The notes under the pieces were generated by a model, which did not search any database, had not been told where the DNA came from, and saw nothing but the letters and a program-made list of their open reading frames with translations. This document shows positions 19,214-27,501 of a stretch of DNA of 64,000 nt, piece by piece; the first letter of the stretch is position 1; every line of letters starts with the position of its first letter. Origin of the DNA: Leptospira vanthielii serovar Holland str. Waz Holland = ATCC 700522 (GTDB taxonomy: Bacteria > Spirochaetota > Leptospiria > Leptospirales > Leptospiraceae); contig NZ_AOGY02000051.1 in NCBI RefSeq assembly GCF_000332455.1, positions 1 to 64,000 of the forward strand, written 5' to 3'. The position numbers and the translations under genes were made by a program.

Positions 19214-20271
19214 GGTTTGATGACTTCCTCTAGGGCTTCAAAGATACGGACAGGGTTTTGGTCCATCATACAGCGGAAATGTCCTTCAGGGCAAATCCGA
19301 CCTCCATGGATCCCGCATGGCCTACAGTTTAGACCCTGCACTTCCATAATTTTATGTTTATCAGAAAGACTTCCGTAACCAAAGGCAGGAATGGTCGCTC
19401 CATACAACATGACAGTTGGTGTATTAAAAGCGGAGGCAAAATGAATGGGACTGGAATCATTAGAGATAATGGCTTTGGAGTTTTTTATCCAAACCATCAG
19501 TTCTTTCAAATTTGTTTTTCCGACAAGTGATAACAAACGATTGCGTTCCCGGAGTTGTAAAGGTTCGGTTTTCATCAGTCGAAAGATTGTATTTTCGATT
19601 TCTAAATCTGCTTTGCTACCAATAAGAATGACTGTTTCTTTTCGTTTGCGAAGAATCTGAGTGATGACACTCACAAATTTTTCTTCTGGCATTCGTTTGG
19701 TTTCCCAAAGAGAAGATGGCGCAATGAGGATATAACCTTCTTCATTTGATAAAATCTCTTTCTTTTTTATTAAAAAAGATTCTTCTTCAGCTGGGCCCGG
19801 AAATAAATAAGGCCTTCTTTCTCTTCCACTAGGAAAATCATACTCTTCAAATAACAGGGAGAATAGTTTTTCTACTTCATGCGGGCCTTGTTTTGGCCTT
19901 TGTACCGTTCTTGTATGTAAAAAAGAAAACCCCGACTCTTTATAACCGATTCGAATGGGAGCCTTTGTTAGATAAGAAAGCAAACTCGAACGAAAAGAAA
20001 AATGGGCAGAATATACCTTACTAAAATGTTCCTTTTTCAATAATCCGGCAAAATGTAAAAAGGCAAACGGATTCTTTTTGATCCTTTTTTTCTCCAAAGA
20101 CCAAACTCTTGTTATATCCGAATTATTATCTAATACGGATTCTGTGCCGGCATTCACGAGTACATGGACTTCTGCACCTGGATGTTCTGTTTTTACCGCA
20201 TGGAAAAACGAAGTAGATAGGATCAGGTCACCTAAGAAGGCCGTTTGGATGATCAATATTTTTTCGGGCAT
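19210..20271 (-). CDS. Glycosyltransferase family 9 (LPS heptosyltransferase II type)
   Basis: The protein has 353 residues. The GT9 N-terminus KILIIQTAFLGDLILSTSF is clear, and the C-terminal domain has the NDSSPIHFASAFNTPTVMLYG donor-site segment and the LNCRPCGIHGGRICPEGHFRC cysteine-rich tail typical of WaaF-like enzymes (shown here in parts). It probably transfers heptose to the LPS inner core in the cytoplasm. The start at 20271 is chosen over an upstream in-frame start that lacks family similarity; it overlaps the preceding stop by one base (TGATG). Confidence 0.88.
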   Translation of the reverse strand: MPEKILIIQTAFLGDLILSTSFFHAVKTEHPGAEVHVLVNAGTESVLDNNSDITRVWSLEKKRIKKNPFAFLHFAGLLKKEHFSKVYSAHFSFRSSLLSYLTKAPIRIGYKESGFSFLHTRTVQRPKQGPHEVEKLFSLLFEEYDFPSGRERRPYLFPGPAEEESFLIKKKEILSNEEGYILIAPSSLWETKRMPEEKFVSVITQILRKRKETVILIGSKADLEIENTIFRLMKTEPLQLRERNRLLSLVGKTNLKELMVWIKNSKAIISNDSSPIHFASAFNTPTVMLYGATIPAFGYGSLSDKHKIMEVQGLNCRPCGIHGGRICPEGHFRCMMDQNPVRIFEALEEVIKP

Positions 20272-21371
20272 CACTCTCTTTCTAGTATCGACACAAAGTT
20301 GTTTGTAGCAAGTCCACCTATACTTTGTGCTACTGCCAACCGCTTTTCCGGCCATTCCTCAAAGAACCGACAAAGTTCTACAATTTGTGCAAGTCCCGAG
20401 GCTCCCACCGGATGGCCCCGTGATTTGAGTCCTCCTGAGGAATTGATAGGGATTTTTCCTTTGGGATGGGTGAGACCTGCTTTTACTTGGAATAAAGCCT
20501 CCCCCCGTTTGAAAAAGCCGGCATCTTCTGCTCCAACGAGCTCAAAAGGTGTGAAGGCATCGTGCAATTCCGCAAAACCGATGTCACCTGGACCCACCCC
20601 TGCTTCTGCGTACGCTTTGGCGAAGGCATTTTGGTTGGCAAGGAAACTAGGTTCTGCAGAAGAAAGAAAGGGGGCTGTTCCCGAACCCATTCCTTTGACA
20701 ACAATGGCGCTCGGATCTTTGGAAAGAACAAGTGCAGCCGAACCATCTGAGAGTGGTGAGATATCATACAAACCCAGGGGACTTGCAATCATGGCCTGAG
20801 TTTTGTAGTCTTCCCAAGTTAGATTTTTTTTGATATGTGCTTTGGGATTCTGAAGTCCATTGTCATGGAGTTTTTTTGAAATAACAAAAAGGTCTTCTTC
20901 TTTGTATCCATAATCGGTTAGATACTTCCGAGTGATCATGGCACCACCTTGGGCCATGGACATCCCCAAGGCCTTTTGCGAATCCGAGAGGACAGAACCT
21001 AACAAAAGATTACTTTCTTCTCGATTCAGTTGCGACATGAGTTCAGTGGCAACTACCAATCCATGATCGAATCTACCACTCAGAATTAAATTCACCCCCA
21101 ATTGAAAGGCGGCAGCTCCAGACGAAGATGCGGTTTCCATCCTTACCGAATACAAATCACGAAGTCCAAGCCGACTGGGAAGTTTTGCGGAGAGATGATA
21201 CTCTTTGTTATAAGAATCAGGAGAAAAGCTGGCATAAATAATAAACTGAATTTTGTGAGATTGAAACTCATGTACAGATTGTTTTGCGGTCGCAAAGGAT
21301 AAATCCAATTGGGATCCTTTGTGTTTACCAAATACACTCAATGCTGGATTGTGAATGTAAACTTTCTTCAT
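20271..21371 (-). CDS. Thiolase-fold protein lacking both catalytic cysteines
   Basis: This 366-residue protein has the whole thiolase superfamily layout. The nucleophile loop reads METASSSGAAAF, where SCP-x-type thiolases have a Cys three residues before SG; here it is Ser (codon TCT). The second active-site motif near the C-terminus reads SIGGLATN instead of CIGG. The HDAF and GGLKSRGHPVGASG motifs with catalytic His are kept. It is therefore unlikely to be a normal acetyl-CoA acetyltransferase, and could be a non-catalytic or hydrolase-like member. It is the first gene of an operon with a heptosyltransferase-like gene and pepP, an unusual setting for a thiolase. Confidence 0.85.
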   Translation of the reverse strand: MKKVYIHNPALSVFGKHKGSQLDLSFATAKQSVHEFQSHKIQFIIYASFSPDSYNKEYHLSAKLPSRLGLRDLYSVRMETASSSGAAAFQLGVNLILSGRFDHGLVVATELMSQLNREESNLLLGSVLSDSQKALGMSMAQGGAMITRKYLTDYGYKEEDLFVISKKLHDNGLQNPKAHIKKNLTWEDYKTQAMIASPLGLYDISPLSDGSAALVLSKDPSAIVVKGMGSGTAPFLSSAEPSFLANQNAFAKAYAEAGVGPGDIGFAELHDAFTPFELVGAEDAGFFKRGEALFQVKAGLTHPKGKIPINSSGGLKSRGHPVGASGLAQIVELCRFFEEWPEKRLAVAQSIGGLATNNFVSILERE

Positions 21372-21450
21372 ACGAATAGAGTTTACGCTTGCCTATTCTA
21401 TGAAAACCAATTATCTTTCCAATTGAACGCAATAAAATGAGGCCACCCAT

Positions 21451-21927
21451 ATGAAGGGAAAGAAAGAAGTAATCGACATTTTAGCGGAAGTTCTCACGGC
21501 AGAACTCACAGCCATCAATCAGTATTTTATTCATGCAAAAGTCTGTAAAAATTGGGGGTATTTGGAACTAGCAGAATACCTTCGTAAAGAATCCATCGAA
21601 GAGATGAAACATGCGGACGAAATCATAGAAAGGATCTTATTTTTTGATGGAATTCCCGATCTCCAAAAATACTCAAAAATCAATGTAGGACAAACGGTTC
21701 CTGAAATGTTGGACCATGATTTACAATTGGAATATGGTGCTGTGGAAAGACTCAATCGCGGAATCGATATCTGTGTTGCCGCAAAGGACAATGGAACTAG
21801 AGAACTTTTTGAAAAAATTCTCGTTTCCGAAGAAGAACATATCGATTGGATCGAAACTCAAAAATCCATTATTGAGTCGATTGGTATCCAAAACTACTTG
21901 GCTCAGAAATTAGGAGACTCGGAATAA
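21451..21927 (+). CDS. bfr: Bacterioferritin
   Basis: This 158-residue ferritin-like four-helix protein stores iron and binds haem between subunits. The ferroxidase ligands fall at the same numbers as in E. coli Bfr: Glu18, Glu51 and His54, with equivalents of Glu94 (LEYGAVE) and of Glu127/His130 (SEEEHIDW). Met52, the haem axial ligand, is present (EEMKHADE). It is divergent from the thiolase-like gene (79-base spacer) and overlaps the methyltransferase gene if that uses the AUA start at 21924. No obvious Fur-like box was found upstream. Confidence 0.96.
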   Translation: MKGKKEVIDILAEVLTAELTAINQYFIHAKVCKNWGYLELAEYLRKESIEEMKHADEIIERILFFDGIPDLQKYSKINVGQTVPEMLDHDLQLEYGAVERLNRGIDICVAAKDNGTRELFEKILVSEEEHIDWIETQKSIIESIGIQNYLAQKLGDSE

Positions 21928-23057
21928 AACCTACTCACCCAACTTACCATGCCATTTGCGGAGAGGGTCTTTCTCCGCTTTTGGAATCCGAATTAAAATC
22001 ACATCGCCTTAAAATTGATAGTTCTAACCGAGGTGGAGTTTTCTTTTCTGGAAAAAAAGAGGATGTCATTGATTTTGCCATCCATACAAAGTTTGCCTCA
22101 AGGATCAACTTACAACTATTACATGACAATGCAGATGACTATGATGAATTTTATACTAAAGCAAGTGAACTTCCTTGGGAAAAATACATTGGTCCTGAAG
22201 TTAGTTTTCGCATTGATGCTGAAACCAAGGACAAATTAAGAAATTCTGAATTTACCATGCATCGTATGAAAGATGCAGTTCTCGACAGGCTCCGTAGCAA
22301 AAAGATTCCACTTCCTGAAATCGAAAAACGAATGGCAGACATCACCATTGTAGTTCGCTCCCATACCGACAAGTTTAGTATTGAACTTTCCTTTTCCGGA
22401 GATCCTGTGGGCAGGAGAGGTTACCGTTTGTTTGCTGGGAATGCACCTGTGCGTGAACCCATAGCCCAGGCCATGTTGGAAATGTCTGGTTGGAAAGAAG
22501 GAAATACATTGGTGGATCCAATGTGCGGTTCAGGCACCATCCTCATTGAAGCGGCACTCAGAGAACGCCTGTATGGCGAAATCAATCGGTTTTTATTTGC
22601 TGAATCCCCCGTGTTTCAAATTCTTTTTCCTACCTATGTATTTTCTGAACGAAAAAAAGAAAAACCAGAATCACCTCACCTATTTGGATTTGATGTGGAT
22701 CCGGAAGCCATTCGCATAGCAAAAGAAAATGCCTATGAGGCTGGTGTGGAAGACTTTGTGAAATTTGAAGTGGGCGATTGTTTAGAACTCAAAAACAATT
22801 TTGGAACCCAGGGACACGTGGTTACAAACCCGCCATACGGGGACCGGATCGGAAAACCAATGGAAGATTTGCGAGAGATGTATTTTCAATTTGGACGGGT
22901 CATCAAAAACGAATTTGGTGGTTGGAAGTTTACCGTTCTTTCTGCAGATTTTTCTCTCCTTGGAAAGTTTGGTCTGAAAGAAAACTCCCACTTAAGTTTA
23001 AAACATGCAAACCTAAAAGCAAAAATAGTGGATTACGAAATCCGTGGGGGGAAATGA
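21924..23057 (+). CDS. THUMP-domain class I RNA methyltransferase (RlmL/TrmN type), probable AUA start
   Basis: The recognisable protein begins TYHAICGEGLSPLLESEL, the standard N-terminus of this family, and continues through a THUMP region (about 50-160) to a Rossmann methyltransferase domain with DPMCGSGTILIEAA and the catalytic NPPYGDR (an NPPY-type N2-guanine motif). The first ATG/GTG/TTG in this frame is TTG at 21981, after that conserved start. Upstream to the stop at 21873 there is no standard start. An ATA at 21924 has TAGGAG seven bases before it and overlaps the bfr stop as ATAA. I therefore place the start there; it could also be an ATT at 21954. It ends in an ATGA overlap with the next gene. 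Confidence 0.8.
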   Translation: MKPTHPTYHAICGEGLSPLLESELKSHRLKIDSSNRGGVFFSGKKEDVIDFAIHTKFASRINLQLLHDNADDYDEFYTKASELPWEKYIGPEVSFRIDAETKDKLRNSEFTMHRMKDAVLDRLRSKKIPLPEIEKRMADITIVVRSHTDKFSIELSFSGDPVGRRGYRLFAGNAPVREPIAQAMLEMSGWKEGNTLVDPMCGSGTILIEAALRERLYGEINRFLFAESPVFQILFPTYVFSERKKEKPESPHLFGFDVDPEAIRIAKENAYEAGVEDFVKFEVGDCLELKNNFGTQGHVVTNPPYGDRIGKPMEDLREMYFQFGRVIKNEFGGWKFTVLSADFSLLGKFGLKENSHLSLKHANLKAKIVDYEIRGGK

Positions 23058-24196
23058 ATTCCAAAGACGTTCTTAGCCGAGTCTTTGAAATCACAAGGGA
23101 TCCAAGAGACGGGCTTCTTTTCTTAAAAGAATTTCAGTCTCTTTCCCCAGAATCGTTTGCCATTCTTTATGCGGATTCTGAAACCATATTTGAGAGTTCG
23201 GAAGCCCTTTTCTCCGATTTGAAGTTACTCTACCAATTGGATTTATTTCCTTTTGTTGTTTTAGAAGTTGATAGTTTCCAGTATTTGAAAGTTTTTTTCC
23301 CTCTCGAACAAATGAATGCAGAAGGAGAAAAAAGTTTAGGTTTTACCTATCAAGTAATGGATCGTAACCAACCACTGAAAGAAGCAGTAACAGAAAGCAT
23401 ACGTCAGAAAAAAATCCCTATTTTACTTTGGGATGATGATTCGGAAAAACTTTCTTCTCTCCTAGATCGGTGCAGGTCCATCCTTCACTCTTCAAAAGTC
23501 ATTTATGTTTCGATTGATGGTCCGCTGAAAGATCCAATTTCTGGCAAAGTAAAATCCATTGTACAAAGAGATAAAAGTTTTTCTCTACCAGAAGGGACTA
23601 CCCTCTCTAGGTCACAGGAAGAATTTGTAAATCTGTCGGAAGATCTATTATCCAAAATCGAAGACCCTAAATTTGGTATTGTAATCACATCACCCTTTAC
23701 CCTGCTTACAGAACTTTTTACGGTCAAAGGAAGCGGAACCCTTGTTAAGCGAAAAAACAAAATTAAAGTCTGCCATTCTACCGAAGATGTAGATATGAAA
23801 CGAGTGTTCCAACTCATTGAGGAATCTTTCGGAAAACCTTTAAAACCAGATTTCTACAAAACAAAATTTGATGTTCTATTTTTAGAAGAATCTTACAGGG
23901 CCTGCGCCTGGATGCAAAAAACGGAACACGGATACTTACTATCTAAGTTTGCGGTCAATGGTGTGGCAAGAGGGGCAGGAGTTGGACGAGACATTTGGGA
24001 TCAAATTTTGGAACACTGCCGCCCCCTATTTTGGCGCAGTAAACCCGACAACAATATCAATAAATGGTATATGTCTGTAGCTCAAGGAATTGAAAAAGAC
24101 GAAAGTTGGTATTACTATTGGTTGGGCCTCGACCGGTCTCTCATTCCTGCCACCATACAAACGTTAAAAGTACAACCCGAAGATTTTTTTTCCTAA
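23054..24196 (+). CDS. N-acetylglutamate-synthase-like protein (degenerate kinase-fold + DUF619 NAT domain)
   Basis: The protein has 380 residues. The C-terminal ~150 residues match the NAT domain of bifunctional or vertebrate-like N-acetylglutamate synthases (YLLSKFAVNGVARGAGVGRDIWD, LFWRSKPDNNINKWYMSVAQG in parts). The N-terminal ~210 residues have the length and order of the amino-acid-kinase domain but lack the Gly-rich nucleotide loops, so it is probably not a kinase. Likely role: acetyl-CoA-dependent acetylation of glutamate at the start of arginine synthesis, or of a related amino acid. It starts in an ATGA overlap with the methyltransferase. Confidence 0.7.
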   Translation: MNSKDVLSRVFEITRDPRDGLLFLKEFQSLSPESFAILYADSETIFESSEALFSDLKLLYQLDLFPFVVLEVDSFQYLKVFFPLEQMNAEGEKSLGFTYQVMDRNQPLKEAVTESIRQKKIPILLWDDDSEKLSSLLDRCRSILHSSKVIYVSIDGPLKDPISGKVKSIVQRDKSFSLPEGTTLSRSQEEFVNLSEDLLSKIEDPKFGIVITSPFTLLTELFTVKGSGTLVKRKNKIKVCHSTEDVDMKRVFQLIEESFGKPLKPDFYKTKFDVLFLEESYRACAWMQKTEHGYLLSKFAVNGVARGAGVGRDIWDQILEHCRPLFWRSKPDNNINKWYMSVAQGIEKDESWYYYWLGLDRSLIPATIQTLKVQPEDFFS

Positions 24197-24207
24197 ATAA
24201 ACCGCTT

Positions 24208-24558
24208 ATGCAAACTCCAAAATCTATATTAGTTTATGATGGAAACTGTGGATTTTGTACGCGGCTTGCCAAATCCATTCGAGAAAAAACAAACGAAAAG
24301 ATAACCTTTGTTTCTTACCATAAACTATCAAAGTTGGAACTGGAATCTATCCATAAACAACTGACAAACGAACTCTGTGCGGGAGAGGTTCAGTTCATTG
24401 AAGAAGGAAATCGTTACCCTGGTTTTTTTGCAGTTAGACAAATCCTTTGGAAGATGGACCAATACAAATATTTTGCCTTTCTTTTGTATTTGCCCCTCAT
24501 TCCTTTTTTAGGTATGGCTACTATGTATCTTTTGAAACGATTTCGTTCTAAACTTTAG
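24208..24558 (+). CDS. DCC-family (DUF393) thiol-disulfide oxidoreductase-like protein
   Basis: This 116-residue protein has the family-defining N-terminal motif ILVYDGNCGFCTRLAK (CxxC in a thioredoxin-like fold), then a mid segment FIEEGNRYPGFFAVRQILW and a hydrophobic C-terminus (FAFLLYLPLIPFLGMATMYLLKRF) typical of DCC proteins. The function of the family is not established; a redox role is presumed. Its end overlaps the 3' end of the convergent oxidase-like gene by 11 bases. Confidence 0.85.
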   Translation: MQTPKSILVYDGNCGFCTRLAKSIREKTNEKITFVSYHKLSKLELESIHKQLTNELCAGEVQFIEEGNRYPGFFAVRQILWKMDQYKYFAFLLYLPLIPFLGMATMYLLKRFRSKL

Positions 24559-25225
24559 TTAGTCGTTCTCTATCCAAACGAGAAAGTCCTGTATAAAAAT
24601 CCTCTCTTGCAACAAGAGCGAGTAAATTTCCTTCCAACACTTGGTTTTTAGATTCTTCCGTAGTTGCTGTTTCTTCAATGAGTTCAAACATCCTTTGGCT
24701 ATGACCTTCATCAGCATCCAAATTCACTTGGAAAAACTTCCCTTCAGGGAGGTCCATTTCAGTTTTTAATTTCCGATATGCATTTGCAATTTGCGAATAT
24801 TCTAATTTTAGAAGGTATTCATTCGCTGGTCCTAAAGCTCCTAATCCATAAAAAAACCCTTTCCCAATTATGGATTCCATTTTATCCAAATAAGTTTTTG
24901 TTTCAGGTAGAAGTATATGATTGGAAAAGTCAAAGTTTAATTTTGTTAAAAACTCGGTAAGGATAGAAACATGGGTATCAGAAATTTTCCCTTCGCCTAA
25001 TTCCCCCCATATATTTTCGACAAGGACGATCTTTGCATTTTGGTCTCTTGTTTTTGCTGCTACTTGCAAAAACCAATCCACAAAACCAATGGATACAAAG
25101 TATTCTTGGCTTAGCCATAAAATTAAGTCATTAAAACTCATAGAGATGTTTCGTTCTAATAACCACTTGGATGTAAGTACAGGATGGGTTTCCACATCCT
25201 TTTTTAAAGTTTCTATTAAGTTCAT
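24548..25225 (-). CDS. Haem-oxygenase-like diiron-oxidase-fold protein (CADD/PqqC superfamily)
   Basis: This 225-residue all-helical protein has the ligand pattern of haem-oxygenase-like diiron oxidases: Glu78 (LGEGK), His85, Glu136 (GPANEY), position 168, Asp172 and His175. The spacings 7, 51, 32, 4 and 3 closely parallel those I recall for Chlamydia CADD (Glu81, His88, Glu142, His174, Asp178, His181: 7, 54, 32, 4, 3). One difference stands out: the His at position 168 is Asn (codon AAT). Such enzymes oxidatively cleave or oxygenate amines, fatty acids or amino acids. The start overlaps the ATP-grasp stop as ATGA, so it is the third gene of a three-gene unit. Enzyme activity is inferred; TenA- or PqqC-like non-metal roles are alternatives. 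Confidence 0.72.
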   Translation of the reverse strand: MNLIETLKKDVETHPVLTSKWLLERNISMSFNDLILWLSQEYFVSIGFVDWFLQVAAKTRDQNAKIVLVENIWGELGEGKISDTHVSILTEFLTKLNFDFSNHILLPETKTYLDKMESIIGKGFFYGLGALGPANEYLLKLEYSQIANAYRKLKTEMDLPEGKFFQVNLDADEGHSQRMFELIEETATTEESKNQVLEGNLLALVAREDFYTGLSRLDRERLTKV

Positions 25226-26217
25226 ACGTTTCGATCCTTTGCATATTGATAACGAAAATGATGATTGTATTCTTCAAACCCCAACTCCAAACAATAGTTT
25301 AAAAGTTCAGCATAGGTTCTCCCCGTATTTTCCCATAACAAGGGCAAGGTGGAGTAAATGGATGAAAATCCAGGAGTGGCATTGACTTCCAGAAGGTAAA
25401 CCTCTTCTTTTTCTAGTTTAAAATCCAAACGAATGTATCCGGAACTCCCTAAGAGCTCTGCCACCTTTAAGGAATAAAACTGGATTGAATTCGAGAGCTC
25501 CGAAGGTACATGGAAGTCTAATGATTCTACAAAACTTTCTTTGGATTTGACAAGGTCACTATAAACTGAACCGGGATAGTCCACAAAGGCTGGTGGGGTG
25601 GCTTGGTAATTGCCCTGGTTACCCAAAACAGCGATTGTTAATTCCCGATCGGACAAATAAGTTTCAGCAAGTAAACTTGGATATATTTCTAAGAGTTTGG
25701 ATGTTACCCGCGCAAAATCCTCGTTCTGATCAATCCGATTATTTTCTCCGATGCCAAGACTCGAACCTTCCCCGTTAGGTTTTAGAAATAAGGGAAATGG
25801 AATCTTAGGAATGTCGTTTGGACTTAGGATAAGCTGCGAATCCGCAGTGGGAATTCCAAAAGATTTTAAAAATAATTTTGTTTTGTATTTATCTAGAGTT
25901 AAGGTTTGGACTGAAGCCGAACTTCCTGTATGCGGGATTGCCAAATATTCGCATAACGCAGGTATGTAAGCCTCTCGATTAGGAGAATGATATCCTTCGA
26001 CGAGATTCCATACAATCCAGTTTTTTCTATCGTTTGGTGGGATGTTTGTTAAAACTGAGGCAATTTCAGTTGGATGAGATAAAACCGCAACATCATAGCC
26101 TAGTTTCCGAATGGTATCTTCCATATTCAGAATCGTTTCTTTTGATTCCCATTCTTGGCATAACTCTGGAGTCTTAGGATCATAAAGATCACAGGCCAAA
26201 ACCACACTGCGCTTCAT
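25222..26217 (-). CDS. D-Ala-D-Ala-ligase-like ATP-grasp amide ligase
   Basis: This 331-residue protein has the Ddl-type order: an N-terminal Rossmann-like domain, then [38 protein letters not shown], the glycine-rich loop [19 protein letters not shown] and the metal/phosphate motif [12 protein letters not shown] (Glu and Asn ligands). The usual Ddl substrate segment GExGxIQG is replaced by a SPNREAYIP form, so it is probably not the housekeeping ligase but joins other amino acids. The start at 26217 overlaps the radical SAM stop as ATGA; an ATG-less upstream extension to 26235 is less likely. Partners on both sides suggest that it ligates a beta-amino acid. Confidence 0.8.
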   Translation of the reverse strand: MKRSVVLACDLYDPKTPELCQEWESKETILNMEDTIRKLGYDVAVLSHPTEIASVLTNIPPNDRKNWIVWNLVEGYHSPNREAYIPALCEYLAIPHTGSSASVQTLTLDKYKTKLFLKSFGIPTADSQLILSPNDIPKIPFPLFLKPNGEGSSLGIGENNRIDQNEDFARVTSKLLEIYPSLLAETYLSDRELTIAVLGNQGNYQATPPAFVDYPGSVYSDLVKSKESFVESLDFHVPSELSNSIQFYSLKVAELLGSSGYIRLDFKLEKEEVYLLEVNATPGFSSIYSTLPLLWENTGRTYAELLNYCLELGFEEYNHHFRYQYAKDRNV

Positions 26218-27419
26218 AATCCCAATTTCTCCCATAGAGAATCGCTAATGACGGGATAATAAGATTCTTTATCAGAACCAATAGGTTCAAAGGAAAGATG
26301 AATTTTTTTTGTGACTGCAGAACGGAAGGCATGTTGGCGCGTTTTCGGATAGTATCCTAAATACCAATTTGGTGCGATGGTGATCTTTCCGCCACCTCCA
26401 GGTAAATCATTTACAAATTGTGGAATTCCCATTCCTCCGATTTTTCCTCGCATATACTCTACAATTTCTATCCCACGAGCAAGCGGGGTTCGAAACCCCC
26501 TGGAACCTGGAATGAGTTCTGGATCATAAAGATAATAGGCGCGGACTCTCATCTCTAATAATTTTTTATGGAGACTGAGCATTACCTCTTCCTCATCATT
26601 AATTCCTTTTAATAAAACAGATTGGTTTCCCACAGAAACTCCGGCTTTTAACAACCGAAGGATGGCTTCCTTGGATTCTTTTGTACATTCTTTGGGATGA
26701 TTGAACTGAGTGTTACAAAAAATGGATAGATTGTCATCATTATAGGTTTCTATGATTCTGCACAAGTTATCCGTTATGCGAAAAGGCAAGGTGACAGGAT
26801 TTCTTGTCCCTAGCCTACATATTTTTACATGGGGAATAGAATGAAGTTCCGATAAAATCCACTCCAATCGAGAATCAGCTAAGTTCAGTGGATCTCCTCC
26901 ACTAATCACAACATCTTCAATTTCTTTGTGATTACGAATGTAATCAAAGGCCTTTTCTAAATCTCCCTTTTCCATTCGTTCTTCACTGGAGGATACCTTA
27001 CGACCCCGCATACAATGACGACAATACACACTACAAGAGTGGTTGGAAAATAAAAGCACCCGATTGGGATACATATGAGTGAGTCCACGAACAGGGCTTA
27101 GGCGTTCTTCATCTAAGGGATCAGCACTTTCTTCCGAAGAAAGGACTGCTTCTTCCGAGCGAGGAACAATCATCCTGCGAATCGGGCAACTGGGATCTAA
27201 AGGGTCTGAAAGCGCCAGGTAATATGGTGTTGTAGAGACATGCAGGCGGATGGTCTCACGAATTCCTATTTCTTCCGATTCTGTAAGCACAAAGTATTTT
27301 GAAAGGTCTTCGCCTTTAACTCTGTTTTGCAACTGTGAGGTAGGATCCGTCCAATTTGTCCGGGAAAACAACTCACTCCGCGCCTTAAGAACTTCTGATA
27401 AACTGCTTTGCACGAGCAT
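26214..27419 (-). CDS. Lysine 2,3-aminomutase family radical SAM/PLP enzyme (KamA-like)
   Basis: This 401-residue enzyme has the radical SAM cysteines in [12 protein letters not shown] (about 129, 133, 136), the GGDP SAM motif (SGGDPLN) and the PLP lysine in DLPGGGGKI (Lys about 345). Aminomutases of this family move an alpha-amino group to the beta position. The carboxylate that binds the substrate side-chain amine just before PGGGGK is kept (Asp about 338). The other, Asp293 in clostridial KAM, aligns with Glu (PELIPG). The [13 protein letters not shown] region matches the KAM N-terminus, so I start at the ATG at 27419; longer starts would run into the divergent HAD gene. It is the first gene of the three-gene unit. 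Confidence 0.85.
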   Translation of the reverse strand: MLVQSSLSEVLKARSELFSRTNWTDPTSQLQNRVKGEDLSKYFVLTESEEIGIRETIRLHVSTTPYYLALSDPLDPSCPIRRMIVPRSEEAVLSSEESADPLDEERLSPVRGLTHMYPNRVLLFSNHSCSVYCRHCMRGRKVSSSEERMEKGDLEKAFDYIRNHKEIEDVVISGGDPLNLADSRLEWILSELHSIPHVKICRLGTRNPVTLPFRITDNLCRIIETYNDDNLSIFCNTQFNHPKECTKESKEAILRLLKAGVSVGNQSVLLKGINDEEEVMLSLHKKLLEMRVRAYYLYDPELIPGSRGFRTPLARGIEIVEYMRGKIGGMGIPQFVNDLPGGGGKITIAPNWYLGYYPKTRQHAFRSAVTKKIHLSFEPIGSDKESYYPVISDSLWEKLGL

Positions 27420-27501
27420 AACTTCCAATTCCTTACTTGCCAAGAGACCGCCAAATTCTTTTCTGGTGGTAATGCAAGAAAACCGCCTGGGGGAAATCCG
27501 C

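Noticed and set aside
20245..20799. 184-codon plus-strand frame opposite the thiolase-like gene
   Set aside because: Antisense to a clear thiolase fold; Pro/Ser-rich composition and no start signal.
22778..23053. N-terminal extension of the acetyltransferase gene to 22778
   Set aside because: It overlaps the methyltransferase coding region in another frame; the ATGA junction at 23054 is the natural start.
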